A stretch of DNA of 64,000 bases from an uncultured Christensenella sp. (lineage in GTDB: Bacteria > Bacillota > Clostridia > Christensenellales > Pumilibacteraceae). Position numbers and translations under genes: made by a program. The stretch lies in NCBI GenBank assembly GCA_910585955.1, contig CAJUGC010000002.1, positions 55,585-119,584 on the forward strand, in the 5' to 3' direction. Of the stretch, positions 17,601-26,512 are shown piece by piece; position 1 is the first letter of the stretch, and every line of letters begins with the position of its first letter. The notes under the pieces are model-generated. The model was not told the origin of the DNA. It did no database searches and was given only the letters and a program-made list of their open reading frames with translations.

Positions 17601-20600
17601 AGTAATGCTTCCGTTCTCCACGCCTATGACGTATACCATGCCTTTCTCGACGGCGACAGTGTACTTAAACGAGGGAGTACCGAGTCCGTAATAGTCACCG
17701 TTGGAAACAGACAAAGTACCGTATGCGCACAGTTCTCCATCCTCGTCGCGACCGATATAGACCTCATCCGCCGTTATGGAATTCTCTCCGCCGTAATATA
17801 CATCGACGATTTTCAAGTCTGTGAGCTTCAACGTATATTCGCTGTTTACAAAGCTGTTAAGAAGCGTAGTGAAATAATCGTCGCCTACAAGCAAGGTATG
17901 GCAACGCTCACACTCGAAGTTGCCGTCGTGTCCGAGCGCGGGTTTGAAACCGACGCGTTCCTCTGTCGAGCAAATCAGACACTTGACGAGCGTATAGCCG
18001 CGCTCCGTGCAGGTAGGATCGACTGTGTTCCTTTCATACTCGTGCGCGCAACCGAGACCGCAGACCGAGCACTTGCCGTCGGTCATGGTATGCTCGTTCG
18101 TAGCGGGCAAGCCTACCTTTGCGCAGATCACGCATATCTGCGCTCTGCCGCAAGTGGGCGCGTCGATGTCCCAGCTGTGTCCCGTCTTTTTGTTTACAAC
18201 GGAATGAGTCTTTTCGCAACGAGCGCATTTATAATCGGTTTTTCCGTCAGTATCGCAACTTGCCGCAACGTCTTTAATAACGGCATAGTTGTGTCCGAGC
18301 GCGCCCGTAATATTATCCACCGTCTTGAAGCCGCAATCTTTGCAAGTGCGCGAACGAGAACCGCCCTCTTCGCAATTTGCCTCTTTGACAGAGTCGATAT
18401 AATTGTGCTGTTTCTGCGCCGTAGTAGTCACAAATTCGGCGTCGCACTTCGTGCATACATGATAGGTTATGCCGGACACAAGGCAAGTCGCCTCCTTGCT
18501 TCTCGCTTCATCCGTCACAAGTGTGTGACCGATTGCGGGCAATGCCGACGTATAGCCGTAGTCGCAGTTCTTGCAAGCGCGGGTTACGCTTCCCGCTTGC
18601 GTGCAGGTCGCCGCTACGAGCGTCTCTTCCAAGTCGTGTCCCGAGGAAACTTCTATGTCATTCTTTTCGACTCGTCCGCAACGGCGGCAAGTATATAGCT
18701 TATAACCGTCCGAGATACAGGTCTTTGCCTTATTCGTCACGATATCGCTGTGACCGTAAAGAGCGCAACGCTCTTCGTTCGTAAGGCGCGTGACTGTGTA
18801 ATACGAGAAGTGCGTCGTCTCGAAAACGGCATAGCCTGTTCCGTCTACGACCGCATAAGTCGCCTTTATCGTCTCTACCGAGCCGGTCTCGTCTATGTAC
18901 CATATAGCTATGCTTTCGGGATCTTCGCCTTCTCCGAGATTATACGGCACGCGAACCGAAACGGAAGCGCCGCCGAAGTCCGTGACTCTGTTATTCTCGG
19001 GGTCCGAGCTGTCTTTATCCAGCATGGCGAAATCGTAAACGTCGCCGCTTATCTGGTTTTTCTTTTCCTCGTCCAACTCAAGATCGTTTACGGGAACAGT
19101 GCTGACCGCAACTTCCGCATTTGTCGGGATATTTGCGGATTCGTCGAACTTAAGCGAAGCGTTTCGAAGCTCGAGCTCGTTCGCTTTGAGATCGTCTGCG
19201 CTGACCTGCGCCGAAACGTCGTTTTTAGCATTTATCGCCGTTTTAGTCGCGCCGCAACTTTCGTTCGAGCAGTTGTACGTTATCTTGTTGCCGTCATCGC
19301 CGACATTCACCCAAGTATGAGCGCCCGACACGGCGGGTATGGATTCCGTATGCGTATGTCCGCAAATATTGCAGCTGTATGTCTTTTCGCCTTCCGAAAC
19401 GCAAGTCGCCGCAACAGTTATGTTCGCCGAGTATTCGTGTCTTTCGACGGTAACGTCGAGATCCACCACTATACGATCGTACTCGGGGCAGTTTTCGTTT
19501 TCGCAGACGCCGGTTTGTACATAAGTACATTCGGTTATGGCGCCTTCGTAAGGGTGCAAATCCGCGACTTCGCGGTAAGGACGCATTTCCCAATCCGCGA
19601 CGTTGTGACCGGTAGCGTGATCCGTGACCGTAGTATAGCGATCGCCGCAAGAATTACAAGCGTAAGATTCGCTTCCGTCGTGAGTACAGTCAACCTTCGT
19701 CCTGTCTATGAGCGCATAGTCGTGACCGAGCGCCGGCTCGGCAACCGTACAACCTTTGCGATCGCACTCTCTGCCCGATATACAGGTCTTTTTGCCGCTC
19801 CAGCTGTGCCCGAGCGGTTCGGTCGCAGTGTTGCGTTCCGCTTTGCACAGCGAGCACTTTTCGACTTTCAAACCGTACTCGGTACAATTTGCAGCCTTAT
19901 CGCTTACAAGCTCGAAATTGTGAGACAGTTTGGGTCGTTCCACTTCGGTAACGACGGTTGTAAGCTCCTTATCGGAAAATTTCTTCTCGCATCTCTCGCA
20001 CTCCCAATATTCTATATTGCCCGCATTTTCGCAAGTAGCGGCAAGCGCGGCGAAATGGCTTTCTTCCGTAACAAGGTGGGCTGCTTTCGTCGTCTCGACT
20101 TCGGTAAAGCCGCAGTCCTTACAGGTGAGGCGGTTTACGCCGTCGGTCGTACAGGTCAACGCGACTATCTCGGTGATCAAATAGTCGTGCTCCCCGTAAC
20201 TGCCCTTCTCTTCGGTGTCGCCGCAGGTGGGCTCGTGCCAATGGTGAGTGGCGTTGCTTTCCCACTCTTCGGCAAAGGTGTGCTCATGCGTCTGCTCCTC
20301 TTTTCTTCCGCAGACCGTGCAAGCGCCGTTCTCGTATGTATGAGCTTCCTTGTCCGTCGTAACATTATGACCGCAAGTGGCTTTCTTCCAGTGCCCGTCC
20401 TTATCGTACTCGTAAGTATCGCCGAACGTATGTTCGTGCTCCTTGTCCTCTTTTCTTCCGCAAGCGGTGCACGCTCCGTCCTTATATGTGTGCGCTTCCT
20501 TCGCGCTCGTCACATCGTGACCGCAGTCGGCTTTATGCCAATGTCCCGCGTCGTCGTACTCAAATGCCGCGGAAAATGTGTGTTCGTGTTCTTCGCCGCA

Positions 20601-20678
20601 GGAATCGCAAGCGGCGACGGCAAACACGAGCAAACATACGGAAAGTATAGCTACCAACCATTTTACCGTTCTCTTCAT
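14700..20678 (-). CDS. Giant Cys/His-rich repeat lipoprotein
   Basis: A 1992-residue surface protein with a lipoprotein signal: basic start, hydrophobic stretch, and lipobox ending at C24 (FAVAAC). The mature part is built from more than twenty units of about 35-60 residues, each with a CxxC pair (for example CTACGR, CNICGH, CVACGK) and nearby histidines in GH.. or HTF/HTY contexts. These look like small zinc-ribbon-type knuckles outside the cell. Around residues 490-640 there is a beta domain of the kind that ends in FETTHFSYYTV, common in Clostridial surface proteins. The region of roughly 930-1400 lacks the repeats and is not recognised; Cys-rich units resume until a repeat-free C terminus. 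There is no C-terminal anchor. GGAG precedes the ATG. Function unknown; metal binding is an inference. The promoter contains a poly-G tract (see 20762-20790). Confidence 0.85.
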   Translation of the reverse strand: MKRTVKWLVAILSVCLLVFAVAACDSCGEEHEHTFSAAFEYDDAGHWHKADCGHDVTSAKEAHTYKDGACTACGRKEDKEHEHTFGDTYEYDKDGHWKKATCGHNVTTDKEAHTYENGACTVCGRKEEQTHEHTFAEEWESNATHHWHEPTCGDTEEKGSYGEHDYLITEIVALTCTTDGVNRLTCKDCGFTEVETTKAAHLVTEESHFAALAATCENAGNIEYWECERCEKKFSDKELTTVVTEVERPKLSHNFELVSDKAANCTEYGLKVEKCSLCKAERNTATEPLGHSWSGKKTCISGRECDRKGCTVAEPALGHDYALIDRTKVDCTHDGSESYACNSCGDRYTTVTDHATGHNVADWEMRPYREVADLHPYEGAITECTYVQTGVCENENCPEYDRIVVDLDVTVERHEYSANITVAATCVSEGEKTYSCNICGHTHTESIPAVSGAHTWVNVGDDGNKITYNCSNESCGATKTAINAKNDVSAQVSADDLKANELELRNASLKFDESANIPTNAEVAVSTVPVNDLELDEEKKNQISGDVYDFAMLDKDSSDPENNRVTDFGGASVSVRVPYNLGEGEDPESIAIWYIDETGSVETIKATYAVVDGTGYAVFETTHFSYYTVTRLTNEERCALYGHSDIVTNKAKTCISDGYKLYTCRRCGRVEKNDIEVSSGHDLEETLVAATCTQAGSVTRACKNCDYGYTSALPAIGHTLVTDEARSKEATCLVSGITYHVCTKCDAEFVTTTAQKQHNYIDSVKEANCEEGGSRSRTCKDCGFKTVDNITGALGHNYAVIKDVAASCDTDGKTDYKCARCEKTHSVVNKKTGHSWDIDAPTCGRAQICVICAKVGLPATNEHTMTDGKCSVCGLGCAHEYERNTVDPTCTERGYTLVKCLICSTEERVGFKPALGHDGNFECERCHTLLVGDDYFTTLLNSFVNSEYTLKLTDLKIVDVYYGGENSITADEVYIGRDEDGELCAYGTLSVSNGDYYGLGTPSFKYTVAVEKGMVYVIGVENGSITHSEDGSHGFDDDARTTYMIAPLESFGNYVEFDYIRYVEGAYKWLGTDLKKIIDSLILVNKAAVSNVMQSLMDRVFTLSASGSDYTLVLNADGIAEINDVLYKNSIKDSIDILFGEGAYSKLRYEVEDILKNATGKEFNAKLAYRGVNSAELIKACDNLCEVIFGEGATLKSVLLEMTGLNIDVAAILRSDDLMLEIVSEIICGNKYDLTAEEILRTIDDYASANIYELISDYMGYEKTQLKTMIDDYIDIIADIGNLTLVTDRNGNLKYGSASAFGPIGELEVDGKLKILIGRQTEFDYDSFVSEVKGMKNKVVLDEAHFGAFWNELGAETHYYESGSIQSARYVEINDRFMNLSDAAYEYRNEYLQYRMELDAMNIDGGYTMLYVMRDENQVDMTFEEDPMIMLEKDCGEWYLGRISGDNSNGTRIIGSHVLKAVDVNGDPVMRYGVPFEAVLYGGSRYPAINDGGYSLEFFVSGASGEITVADNSSYDPMTSRYTRHVFVEDKSLFVEATGCEGVGIRYYDCSDCGKRIIEKYVHGHGSKGYMNRVKGGAKVADCTDGFEVERVCVACGKVDLTTYVEYHERFELEIIDLTEFGMADGCGGYAAIYGCFCGKSDGDLQLYDNDCDFEETWIYNNNWDDCFGVYACAVTDPVRCALRYSVKTYKDGCEVRRTYVLGCDKSGNATADSRTVDVLYSEKHDFEIEGELRPTGEPCSYEADVKCRICGQTETRHFDEHKNTSFRPYNHIGYCLYEGNVYCNDCNREVGYRREYRHEKNINYIDIEPTCSQYGMKGICGVCNSGVDLIEPLGHDFDGVNGACTRCGLESSSGVNGRLTLEDFTEKFDGKNYVVGYYDRDGMNYDDRYLWNNMYVYRLNLYFDVRVEIVYDNDGILDTLQLEGINYLEFGDDDRGAMSGHYVGISKSEVQSAVDGIPNLGIPNVPSDYDVRITFVPKEGDTTLDYSITLT

Positions 20679-20761
20679 AACCTCTCTCCTTTCGATGACT
20701 CGATCGAATAAGCTTACATTCTTTTCTCGTAAAAATTTCCAAGCAATTTACTTATATGACA

Positions 20762-20790
20762 AGTATACCCCCCCCGAGACGAAAAGTCAA
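20762..20790 (-). promoter_or_regulatory. Promoter with poly-G spacer, giant lipoprotein gene
   Basis: On the minus strand TTGACT (20785-20790) and TATACT (20762-20767) are 17 bp apart. Eight of the spacer bases are an unbroken G-run (C at 20768-20775 on the plus strand). At this length the spacing is ideal. Gain or loss of one or more G would change it, so the promoter is a candidate for slippage-based phase variation. Confidence 0.8.
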
Positions 20791-20845
20791 GAGATTTTGA
20801 AAATTTTTTCTCAAACGCGAAAAAATTTTCGCTTCTTCCGCATCC

Positions 20846-20873
20846 TAAAAAAACCTCTCGCAATCGCAAGAGG
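20846..20873 (-). terminator. Terminator of the ABC exporter/GntR operon
   Basis: On the minus strand CCTCTTGC-GATT-GCGAGAGG (one G-U pair) is followed by seven T. It lies about 70 bp after the GntR stop codon. Confidence 0.85.
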
Positions 20874-20941
20874 AATGAGAATATTTTTTTAACGAAGTGA
20901 TTTCCGAAACGGACGATATGACAAAAAATATGCGCAAGGAT

Positions 20942-21328
20942 TTATGCGCGATCGTTGTTTTTATAGATGTCGCGCACAAGAGAAATAAATTCGTCTTCGC
21001 CGACGCCGAGGGCTCTTGCGTACGCGACCTCGCCCGAAAGCCTATCCTTAAAACGAGCAAGACGAAGTTTCTCGGGCGAGACCGCATCCGAGCTTTGCCG
21101 CACGAAGCAACCCTTGCCCGCCGCCGTCTCGATAAAACCGTCGGCTTCCAACTTTTCGTAAGCGATCTTTACCGTTATGATGCCTATGCCCAGCTCGCGC
21201 GCGACGAAACGAATGGACGGGAGACACTCGCCCGCCTTTATTTCGCCTAAAGCGATCCCGCGCACTATCTGCGAATAAACTTGCTCGTTCAGCGGGACGT
21301 TTAAATTCGGATTGAGGACTATATTCAT
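20942..21328 (-). CDS. GntR-family regulator, YtrA type
   Basis: DNA-binding repressor of 128 residues. It has the GntR winged helix (NEQVYSQIVRGIALGEIKAGE, then LPSIRFVARELGI and YEKLEADGFIETAAGKGCFV) and only a short helical tail, the size typical of the YtrA subfamily. YtrA proteins repress ABC exporter operons in answer to cell-wall-active compounds. Here it is the last gene of an operon with an ABC permease (stop and start codons overlap) and an ATPase, so it probably autoregulates through the palindrome at 22924-22952. Confidence 0.92.
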   Translation of the reverse strand: MNIVLNPNLNVPLNEQVYSQIVRGIALGEIKAGECLPSIRFVARELGIGIITVKIAYEKLEADGFIETAAGKGCFVRQSSDAVSPEKLRLARFKDRLSGEVAYARALGVGEDEFISLVRDIYKNNDRA

Positions 21329-22005
21329 TACTTTTTATAGGCGCAGACTGCGAGCTTTGCCGACAAAAACGTAAGCGCGACAAATACCGCCGATCCCATG
21401 GCGAGAATGAGAAGTTGCCAGCCTATGACGGGCGCGCCGAACGAATTGAATACGGCGCTTACCGCAGGGAAAATTACCGAGAGAGTCTCGAACAGCGCAT
21501 AAGGCACAAGCGCGCACAGCACGGCTAAGACGGCGGAAACGAACGCTCGGGACGCGGTAGCATTCCCGCCCTTGAAGTACACGGGCATGAGAACAAGATT
21601 GAGCACTCCGTAAACCGACAATACTACGCCGAAAAAGCCCGGCGTACACTTCATGCCGACAGCCGTCTTAATAATCGTGCTCCCCTCTCCGAACGGAATG
21701 AACGCGGAAAAGAGCGCGAACACCGCCATAAGCGCAACATAGATCATTTCTATGACCGCGGCGAAAAGCGTCTGACCGTTTATTAAGTCGGCACGCCTTA
21801 CGGGAAGAGCGGAAAACACGTCGTCGGTGCGGTGCTCGCGGATAAAACCGAACAGCGACGCCACGGGCATTACGACGAAGCACGCGACGACTATTCGAGG
21901 ATAGTTGGGCGCAAACACGATGGCGCTCATGAGAAACATCAAAATTATGGGCTTGGGAAAGTTAAGCTCAAAGTGAGCGCGCGCGAGTTTAATTGCCGTT
22001 TTCAT
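21328..22005 (-). CDS. ABC-2-type exporter permease
   Basis: Integral membrane subunit of 225 residues with about six hydrophobic segments (for example PIILMFLMSAIVFAP, MIYVALMAVFALFSAF and LLILAMGSAVFVALTFL). It resembles the ABC-2 permeases of small exporters found with YtrA-type regulators. Its start codon lies 27 bp after the ATPase gene stop and its stop overlaps the regulator start. Together with the ATPase it should form an exporter; the substrate is unknown. Confidence 0.82.
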   Translation of the reverse strand: MKTAIKLARAHFELNFPKPIILMFLMSAIVFAPNYPRIVVACFVVMPVASLFGFIREHRTDDVFSALPVRRADLINGQTLFAAVIEMIYVALMAVFALFSAFIPFGEGSTIIKTAVGMKCTPGFFGVVLSVYGVLNLVLMPVYFKGGNATASRAFVSAVLAVLCALVPYALFETLSVIFPAVSAVFNSFGAPVIGWQLLILAMGSAVFVALTFLSAKLAVCAYKK

Positions 22006-22032
22006 ATATAAATTTTATCTCCTATCTTTTTT

Positions 22033-22899
22033 TTATAAAGCGCTTTCACCGTTCTTGTTGCCTTTGGATACATACAAAAGCAACTGCTCTATATCGGGCG
22101 GATTAGAATACTCGCAGCCGTCTTTGGGCAAGTCGCTCTTTTTTACGAGCGCCGTGTAGCCGAGCGACGTCTGCTTATACCCTATCGCGACGCGCTTTAT
22201 TTCGTCCGTCGCGGTCTTTCCGCCTATGACGGCGTGCGAGGCTATTATTTCGTCCTTTACGCCGCTTGCATACACTTTCCCGTCGTCTATGACCGTGAGA
22301 TAATCGGCGCACTTGTCGAGATCGGACGTTATGTGCGTGGAAAACAGCACGCTTTTATCGCCGCCCTCGACTATCTCCCTGAAAAGATCGAGCATTTCGT
22401 CACGAGCGACCGGGTCGAGCCCGCTCGTCGGCTCGTCGAAAATAAAGAGCTTGGCTTCGTGCGAGAGCGCAAGCGCGACAGAGAACTTCACGCGCATTCC
22501 GGCAGACAGCGTTTTCAGCTTCTTTTTTCCGTTAAGGTCGAACCGCTTTTTAAGATTTTCATATCTGCCGAAGTCGAAGTTGTCGTAGAACGACGCATAA
22601 ATACGAGCAAACTTATCTGTCTCGGCGCTCGGGAAACTCTCGAATGTGCCCGAAGAATAGGCTATCGTCTTTTTAAGTCGGATCTCGTTTGCCGCCATAT
22701 CTTCGCCGAATACCTTTACGCTTCCGCCGTCCGGCTCGATTATATTCAAAATGCTTTTTACGGTCGTGGACTTGCCCGCCCCGTTGCGCCCGACAAAGCC
22801 CATGATATAGCCGACGGGAAGTTTGAACGAAACGTCCTTCAACGCGAAATTTTCGAAGTTCTTACTTAAAGACTCCACCTCGAGCGCATAATCGCACAT
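22033..22899 (-). CDS. ABC exporter ATP-binding protein
   Basis: ATPase subunit of 288 residues. Walker A GRNGAGKST, a signature motif with the variant core LSAGMRVK, Walker B LFIFDEPTSGLD, and the switch histidine in STHIT. The C-terminal extension after residue 215 is typical of ABC-2 drug or antibiotic exporters. It is the first gene of the operon. GAGGAG precedes the ATG, and a strong promoter overlapped by a 29-bp palindrome lies directly upstream. Confidence 0.93.
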   Translation of the reverse strand: MCDYALEVESLSKNFENFALKDVSFKLPVGYIMGFVGRNGAGKSTTVKSILNIIEPDGGSVKVFGEDMAANEIRLKKTIAYSSGTFESFPSAETDKFARIYASFYDNFDFGRYENLKKRFDLNGKKKLKTLSAGMRVKFSVALALSHEAKLFIFDEPTSGLDPVARDEMLDLFREIVEGGDKSVLFSTHITSDLDKCADYLTVIDDGKVYASGVKDEIIASHAVIGGKTATDEIKRVAIGYKQTSLGYTALVKKSDLPKDGCEYSNPPDIEQLLLYVSKGNKNGESAL

Positions 22900-22923
22900 A
22901 TAATACTCCTCGACACAAAAAAG

Positions 22924-22952
22924 AAACTGTGTCTATTTGATAGATACAGTTT
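22924..22952. promoter_or_regulatory. Palindromic operator of the GntR-controlled exporter operon
   Basis: AAACTGTGTCTAT (22924-22936) and ATAGATACAGTTT (22940-22952) are inverted repeats with a 3-base centre and a single mismatch. The site covers the -10 box and the predicted transcript start, where a bound repressor would block initiation. The YtrA-type regulator encoded in the same operon is the obvious candidate. Confidence 0.8.
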
Positions 22953-22976
22953 ATCACGAGTCTTTTTAATTGTCAA
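22948..22976 (-). promoter_or_regulatory. Promoter of the ABC exporter operon
   Basis: TTGACA (22971-22976) and TAAACT (22948-22953) on the minus strand, 17 bp apart. The -35 box overlaps the last codons of the upstream surface-protein gene. Confidence 0.85.
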
Positions 22977-25900
22977 GAGTTTTGCGAAATAATTTTTTCG
23001 GCTTTCTTTTTCTTCCTCTTTATTACTATCAAAGGTATACCGAATGCGAGCGCAACCGCCGCTGCCGCCCCCGCCGCCGCGAGAGTTATCCAAAGCGGGA
23101 AGAGAGAAGAACTCGTATCGACTGCGGCAAATGCCCAGCCCTCGGAAAGCGTAAAGCACAGATACTCGCCGCTCGCCGTGGTTTTTGCCTCGACTATTTC
23201 CCCGCCGCGCACGAGGTTTATTTTGTAGCGCTCGGTATCGCCGACGCGGTACTTGACCGTTACGTCACCGTACGAAACGACATCGCCGCCGCGCGTAAAC
23301 TTAAGCGAGACGTATTCGCCGTTGTATTCGAGCGAAAGCTCCGCGTCGCCGTGAAACTTCCCCTCCGCAAGCACGAGCGGAGCGATTTCCGTATCGCTTG
23401 CAAGCGTCGTCTTTACTCTGTCGAACAGTTCGAACACGCGCGCGTCCTCGGTAAAGCACGAAAAGTCGTCTCTGTCCCAACGCACGAAGCAGCCGTCCTC
23501 TTCGATAAGCGGCGGCAATTCGTTCTTTTCAATGCCTTCGCCCACTCTCAAACGGAAGGTAGCCGCGCGCTCGTGCTCTTCCCTATCGAAATCGTAAGTA
23601 TAGAACGTGACCGTAGCCACCGCTTTGCCGCCCGTATCCGACAGCTCTTTGAGACGGCTTTCGATCGTCTTAAACGCGGCTTCAAACGACGCCTTGTCGG
23701 AGTAAAGCTCCGGCTCGGTCTGCTCGGTAAGCATTCTCGGCACGGGGAAGCGAGCTTCGCTCTCTCCGGCAAGGAAGTCGTCTGCTTTCAGTCCGTAAAG
23801 TTTATCGGAAAGCATTCCCGCGCTCATGATCTCATTGGAAGAAAGAGCGCACGCCGCAAAGCCGCTCTCGCTTCCGTACGACGCGCCGTCTATGCCGCCG
23901 ACGCTTTCGCTTGCCGACAAATAGTAATTGTACTTTGAATATGTGAGATTTGCCGCGCCGGCGACCATACCCGTTTTACTTTCGCTCCCCAAAGTTTCGA
24001 CGAAAGCGAACGAAACGCAACCCTCGAGACGATTCCCCTCGCCCGCAATTCCGCCTACATAATTTCTCGCTCCGACATAAGCCGACGACTGCGAGGAAAG
24101 CACAGCGCCGACTGCCTTTCCCGCTATGCCGCCCGCATAGTCCGCGCCTGCCGTTACGTCTCCGAAAGAGAGACAGCCTTTTACCGTTCCTTCGCCGAAC
24201 TCTCCCGCAATGCCTCCCGCAAACGAGCCGCGCACTTCGACTTTGCCCGTCGATATACAGCCGCTTATCTCGAGCGCGGTCGCGCCCGCATGAGCCGCTA
24301 TACCGCCGCCGTACGAGTCGGCAAAGACCTCGCCGCTCGATATGCAATAGTACACCTCATGCACGCCGCTGTCCTCGCTCTCCTCGAACTCGCTTCCGTT
24401 GCTTCCGAAATATTCGTCGAGCCACTCCTCGAACCTGCCGCCGACAAGGTAGTCGTAAATACCGCCGCTCTCTTTCTTATCGAAGCGACCGTAATATCCT
24501 ATTATTCCGCCCGCAAAGCTCGCGCCTGCCACCCTGCCTTCGCTTCGGCAGGAGAAAACTCCGCCGCTCGACAGTCCCGCTATTCCGCCGACGTATCTGC
24601 CCTGCCTGCACCCTACGTCGCCCGAGGTCGAACAGGCAAGGATATTGCCCGTAGAGTAACCCGCTATTCCGCCGAGGTTGAGCATACTAGAGCTTTCGGA
24701 CGACGGCTTCGGCAATGCGTTAACATTGCCGGAAAAGGTCGAATTTTTTATTTCGCCGGCATTGAAACCGACCAGACCGCCGACGTTCAGCACGCCGCCG
24801 ATCTCGGCAGACGACGAGCAAAGATTTATCTTTCCTCCCGAAGCGTTGGACGACGCGATCGAGCCGACATAATCGTCGCCGAAAATCTTGCCCGCAACGC
24901 TCACTTCCTCTATAAGCCCTCTGTTAGTGCCCACAAGGGCTGTTCCGCGCTCGTTCGAGTCAAGCTCCGCCTCGACGGAGAGACGGCGCAAGACGCCGTC
25001 CTCAGTCACTTCGCGGAAAAGATAGTTCAAACTGCCGCCCTTGCTTTTTATTCCGGAAATCGTACGATACATTCCGTCGAACTCGCCCGCAAAGACAAGC
25101 GCGGGGGTATAGTCTACGCCGCTCAGATCCAGATCTGCCGCAAGCAGATAGGTCTTCCCGAGCGAATACTCGGGCGAAGTCATGAGAGAAAGGATCTGCG
25201 CAAACTCCTCCGCAGTGCGCACCGTCACCGTCTCGCGCACCGGTCCGTCGGACACGCGAACATAACGATAGCGGTAGCCTCTGCCGTAGTCGTGCTCGGG
25301 CGAAAAGAAAATTTCATACTCGCCCGCTTCGTCTATTACTATGTTCGCGCCCGTCGGACGGCGGTAGATATTTGCTCCGTCGCTTATGTAGAATTCGACT
25401 TTGCCGTCGAACTCGCCGAGCATATTTTCGCTTACCGTAAAAGTAAGAGAATATTCGTCGAAGTTCTTTTCTTCGTCGTTTTTCTCAAATCCGTACTTGC
25501 TTTCAAACTCGCCGCCCTCTATAAACGTAAAGCCGTTAAAGTCGCCGAGCAGGAAATAGCCGTCGTAGAACTCGTCGATTCTCTCGAGCTCCACATGGAT
25601 GCGCTCGTCGCCGCTCGCAGAATATATGCGGTCGGGACTGTAGTGAACTTCGTATCTTCCTGCGTCCTTGACGGTTATTTTTCCTACGGACGACGGCTTG
25701 TATTCCTCTTTGGTCTCGTCGTCGAGCACCGAAAACTTCAGCTCGAAATCCTTTGTAGGCACATCTATTTCCGCCTTGTACTGCTCGAAAGATATTACCG
25801 ACTCGTCGCGCTCCAGAATATAATCGTCGTGCGGAACAAATCCGTTATCCTCGCAAAGCAGGTATAACGTCGGATACTCCGTAAAAATCATATACTTATC

Positions 25901-26512
25901 GTCGGCAAACAGATGGTCCTCGTCCGCCGTAAAAGCTATGCGATACTTTCCGCCGAGCGATATAGTCGCGCCGACTTCGCCCGCCCCCTTTTCACCGTAC
26001 ACCGTCCCGTCCTCGCCCGTGACAGTCAGCGTTTCGCCGCCCGCAAGCGTTATGTAAGCGTAATATTCTTCGTACAGAGTCTGCGCGCGCCGATAGGTCA
26101 TTTCTACGACCGCATCTCCCGCTTTCAAAGTAAAAACTTCGGGCGAATAGTAATCTACGCTTATAAAGTTTCCGTCTTCTGAGCCGTTCGGATCGAATCG
26201 TATTTCGTAGCGAGTGCGGCCGCTGTCCGTCACGACTACAGGCTCGCCGCCCTTGCCGCCCCAAAGTCTGCCTGCTCCGTCGCTCACGACAAAGCGCTCG
26301 CCTCGATCGAGAAAAGGAGAAACGACATATTCTTCTCCTCGCTTTTGCATACGGTTCGACGCACGCACACGGTAGTCGTCGCTCTCGTAGCAGATATAGT
26401 AATTTACGGTCTCGGCGTTTACAAGAACCGTTGCCGCCGAGGGAAGGGCAAGCGTCGCCGTCATGAGAAGCGCAAACAGCGCGAGTATTATTTTTTTACC
26501 GTTCTTATTCAT
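22973..26512 (-). CDS. Membrane-anchored surface protein with GLUG-type repeats
   Basis: A 1179-residue extracellular protein with a signal peptide (hydrophobic stretch at 9-30, likely cut after about residue 33) and a C-terminal membrane helix followed by KRKKKKAEK, which anchors it with the bulk outside. The first half holds beta-rich repeats of about 100 residues with the ending YEIxFxP/YRIAF. The second half (about 520-850) has GLUG-like units (VGGIAGLSSGGVFSCRSEG, YAGGIAGKAVGAVLSSQSS), which form beta-helix-like surfaces in adhesins and peptidase-linked proteins. Function unknown, perhaps adhesion. Its ATG overlaps the stop of the MMPL transporter gene by 4 bp, so translation of the two is coupled. 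Confidence 0.85.
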   Translation of the reverse strand: MNKNGKKIILALFALLMTATLALPSAATVLVNAETVNYYICYESDDYRVRASNRMQKRGEEYVVSPFLDRGERFVVSDGAGRLWGGKGGEPVVVTDSGRTRYEIRFDPNGSEDGNFISVDYYSPEVFTLKAGDAVVEMTYRRAQTLYEEYYAYITLAGGETLTVTGEDGTVYGEKGAGEVGATISLGGKYRIAFTADEDHLFADDKYMIFTEYPTLYLLCEDNGFVPHDDYILERDESVISFEQYKAEIDVPTKDFELKFSVLDDETKEEYKPSSVGKITVKDAGRYEVHYSPDRIYSASGDERIHVELERIDEFYDGYFLLGDFNGFTFIEGGEFESKYGFEKNDEEKNFDEYSLTFTVSENMLGEFDGKVEFYISDGANIYRRPTGANIVIDEAGEYEIFFSPEHDYGRGYRYRYVRVSDGPVRETVTVRTAEEFAQILSLMTSPEYSLGKTYLLAADLDLSGVDYTPALVFAGEFDGMYRTISGIKSKGGSLNYLFREVTEDGVLRRLSVEAELDSNERGTALVGTNRGLIEEVSVAGKIFGDDYVGSIASSNASGGKINLCSSSAEIGGVLNVGGLVGFNAGEIKNSTFSGNVNALPKPSSESSSMLNLGGIAGYSTGNILACSTSGDVGCRQGRYVGGIAGLSSGGVFSCRSEGRVAGASFAGGIIGYYGRFDKKESGGIYDYLVGGRFEEWLDEYFGSNGSEFEESEDSGVHEVYYCISSGEVFADSYGGGIAAHAGATALEISGCISTGKVEVRGSFAGGIAGEFGEGTVKGCLSFGDVTAGADYAGGIAGKAVGAVLSSQSSAYVGARNYVGGIAGEGNRLEGCVSFAFVETLGSESKTGMVAGAANLTYSKYNYYLSASESVGGIDGASYGSESGFAACALSSNEIMSAGMLSDKLYGLKADDFLAGESEARFPVPRMLTEQTEPELYSDKASFEAAFKTIESRLKELSDTGGKAVATVTFYTYDFDREEHERAATFRLRVGEGIEKNELPPLIEEDGCFVRWDRDDFSCFTEDARVFELFDRVKTTLASDTEIAPLVLAEGKFHGDAELSLEYNGEYVSLKFTRGGDVVSYGDVTVKYRVGDTERYKINLVRGGEIVEAKTTASGEYLCFTLSEGWAFAAVDTSSSLFPLWITLAAAGAAAAVALAFGIPLIVIKRKKKKAEKIISQNS

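Noticed and set aside
18750..20711. 653-codon plus-strand frame opposite the giant lipoprotein
   Set aside because: Shadow of the Cys-rich repeats; the minus-strand frame has the signal peptide, lipobox, ribosome binding site and promoter.
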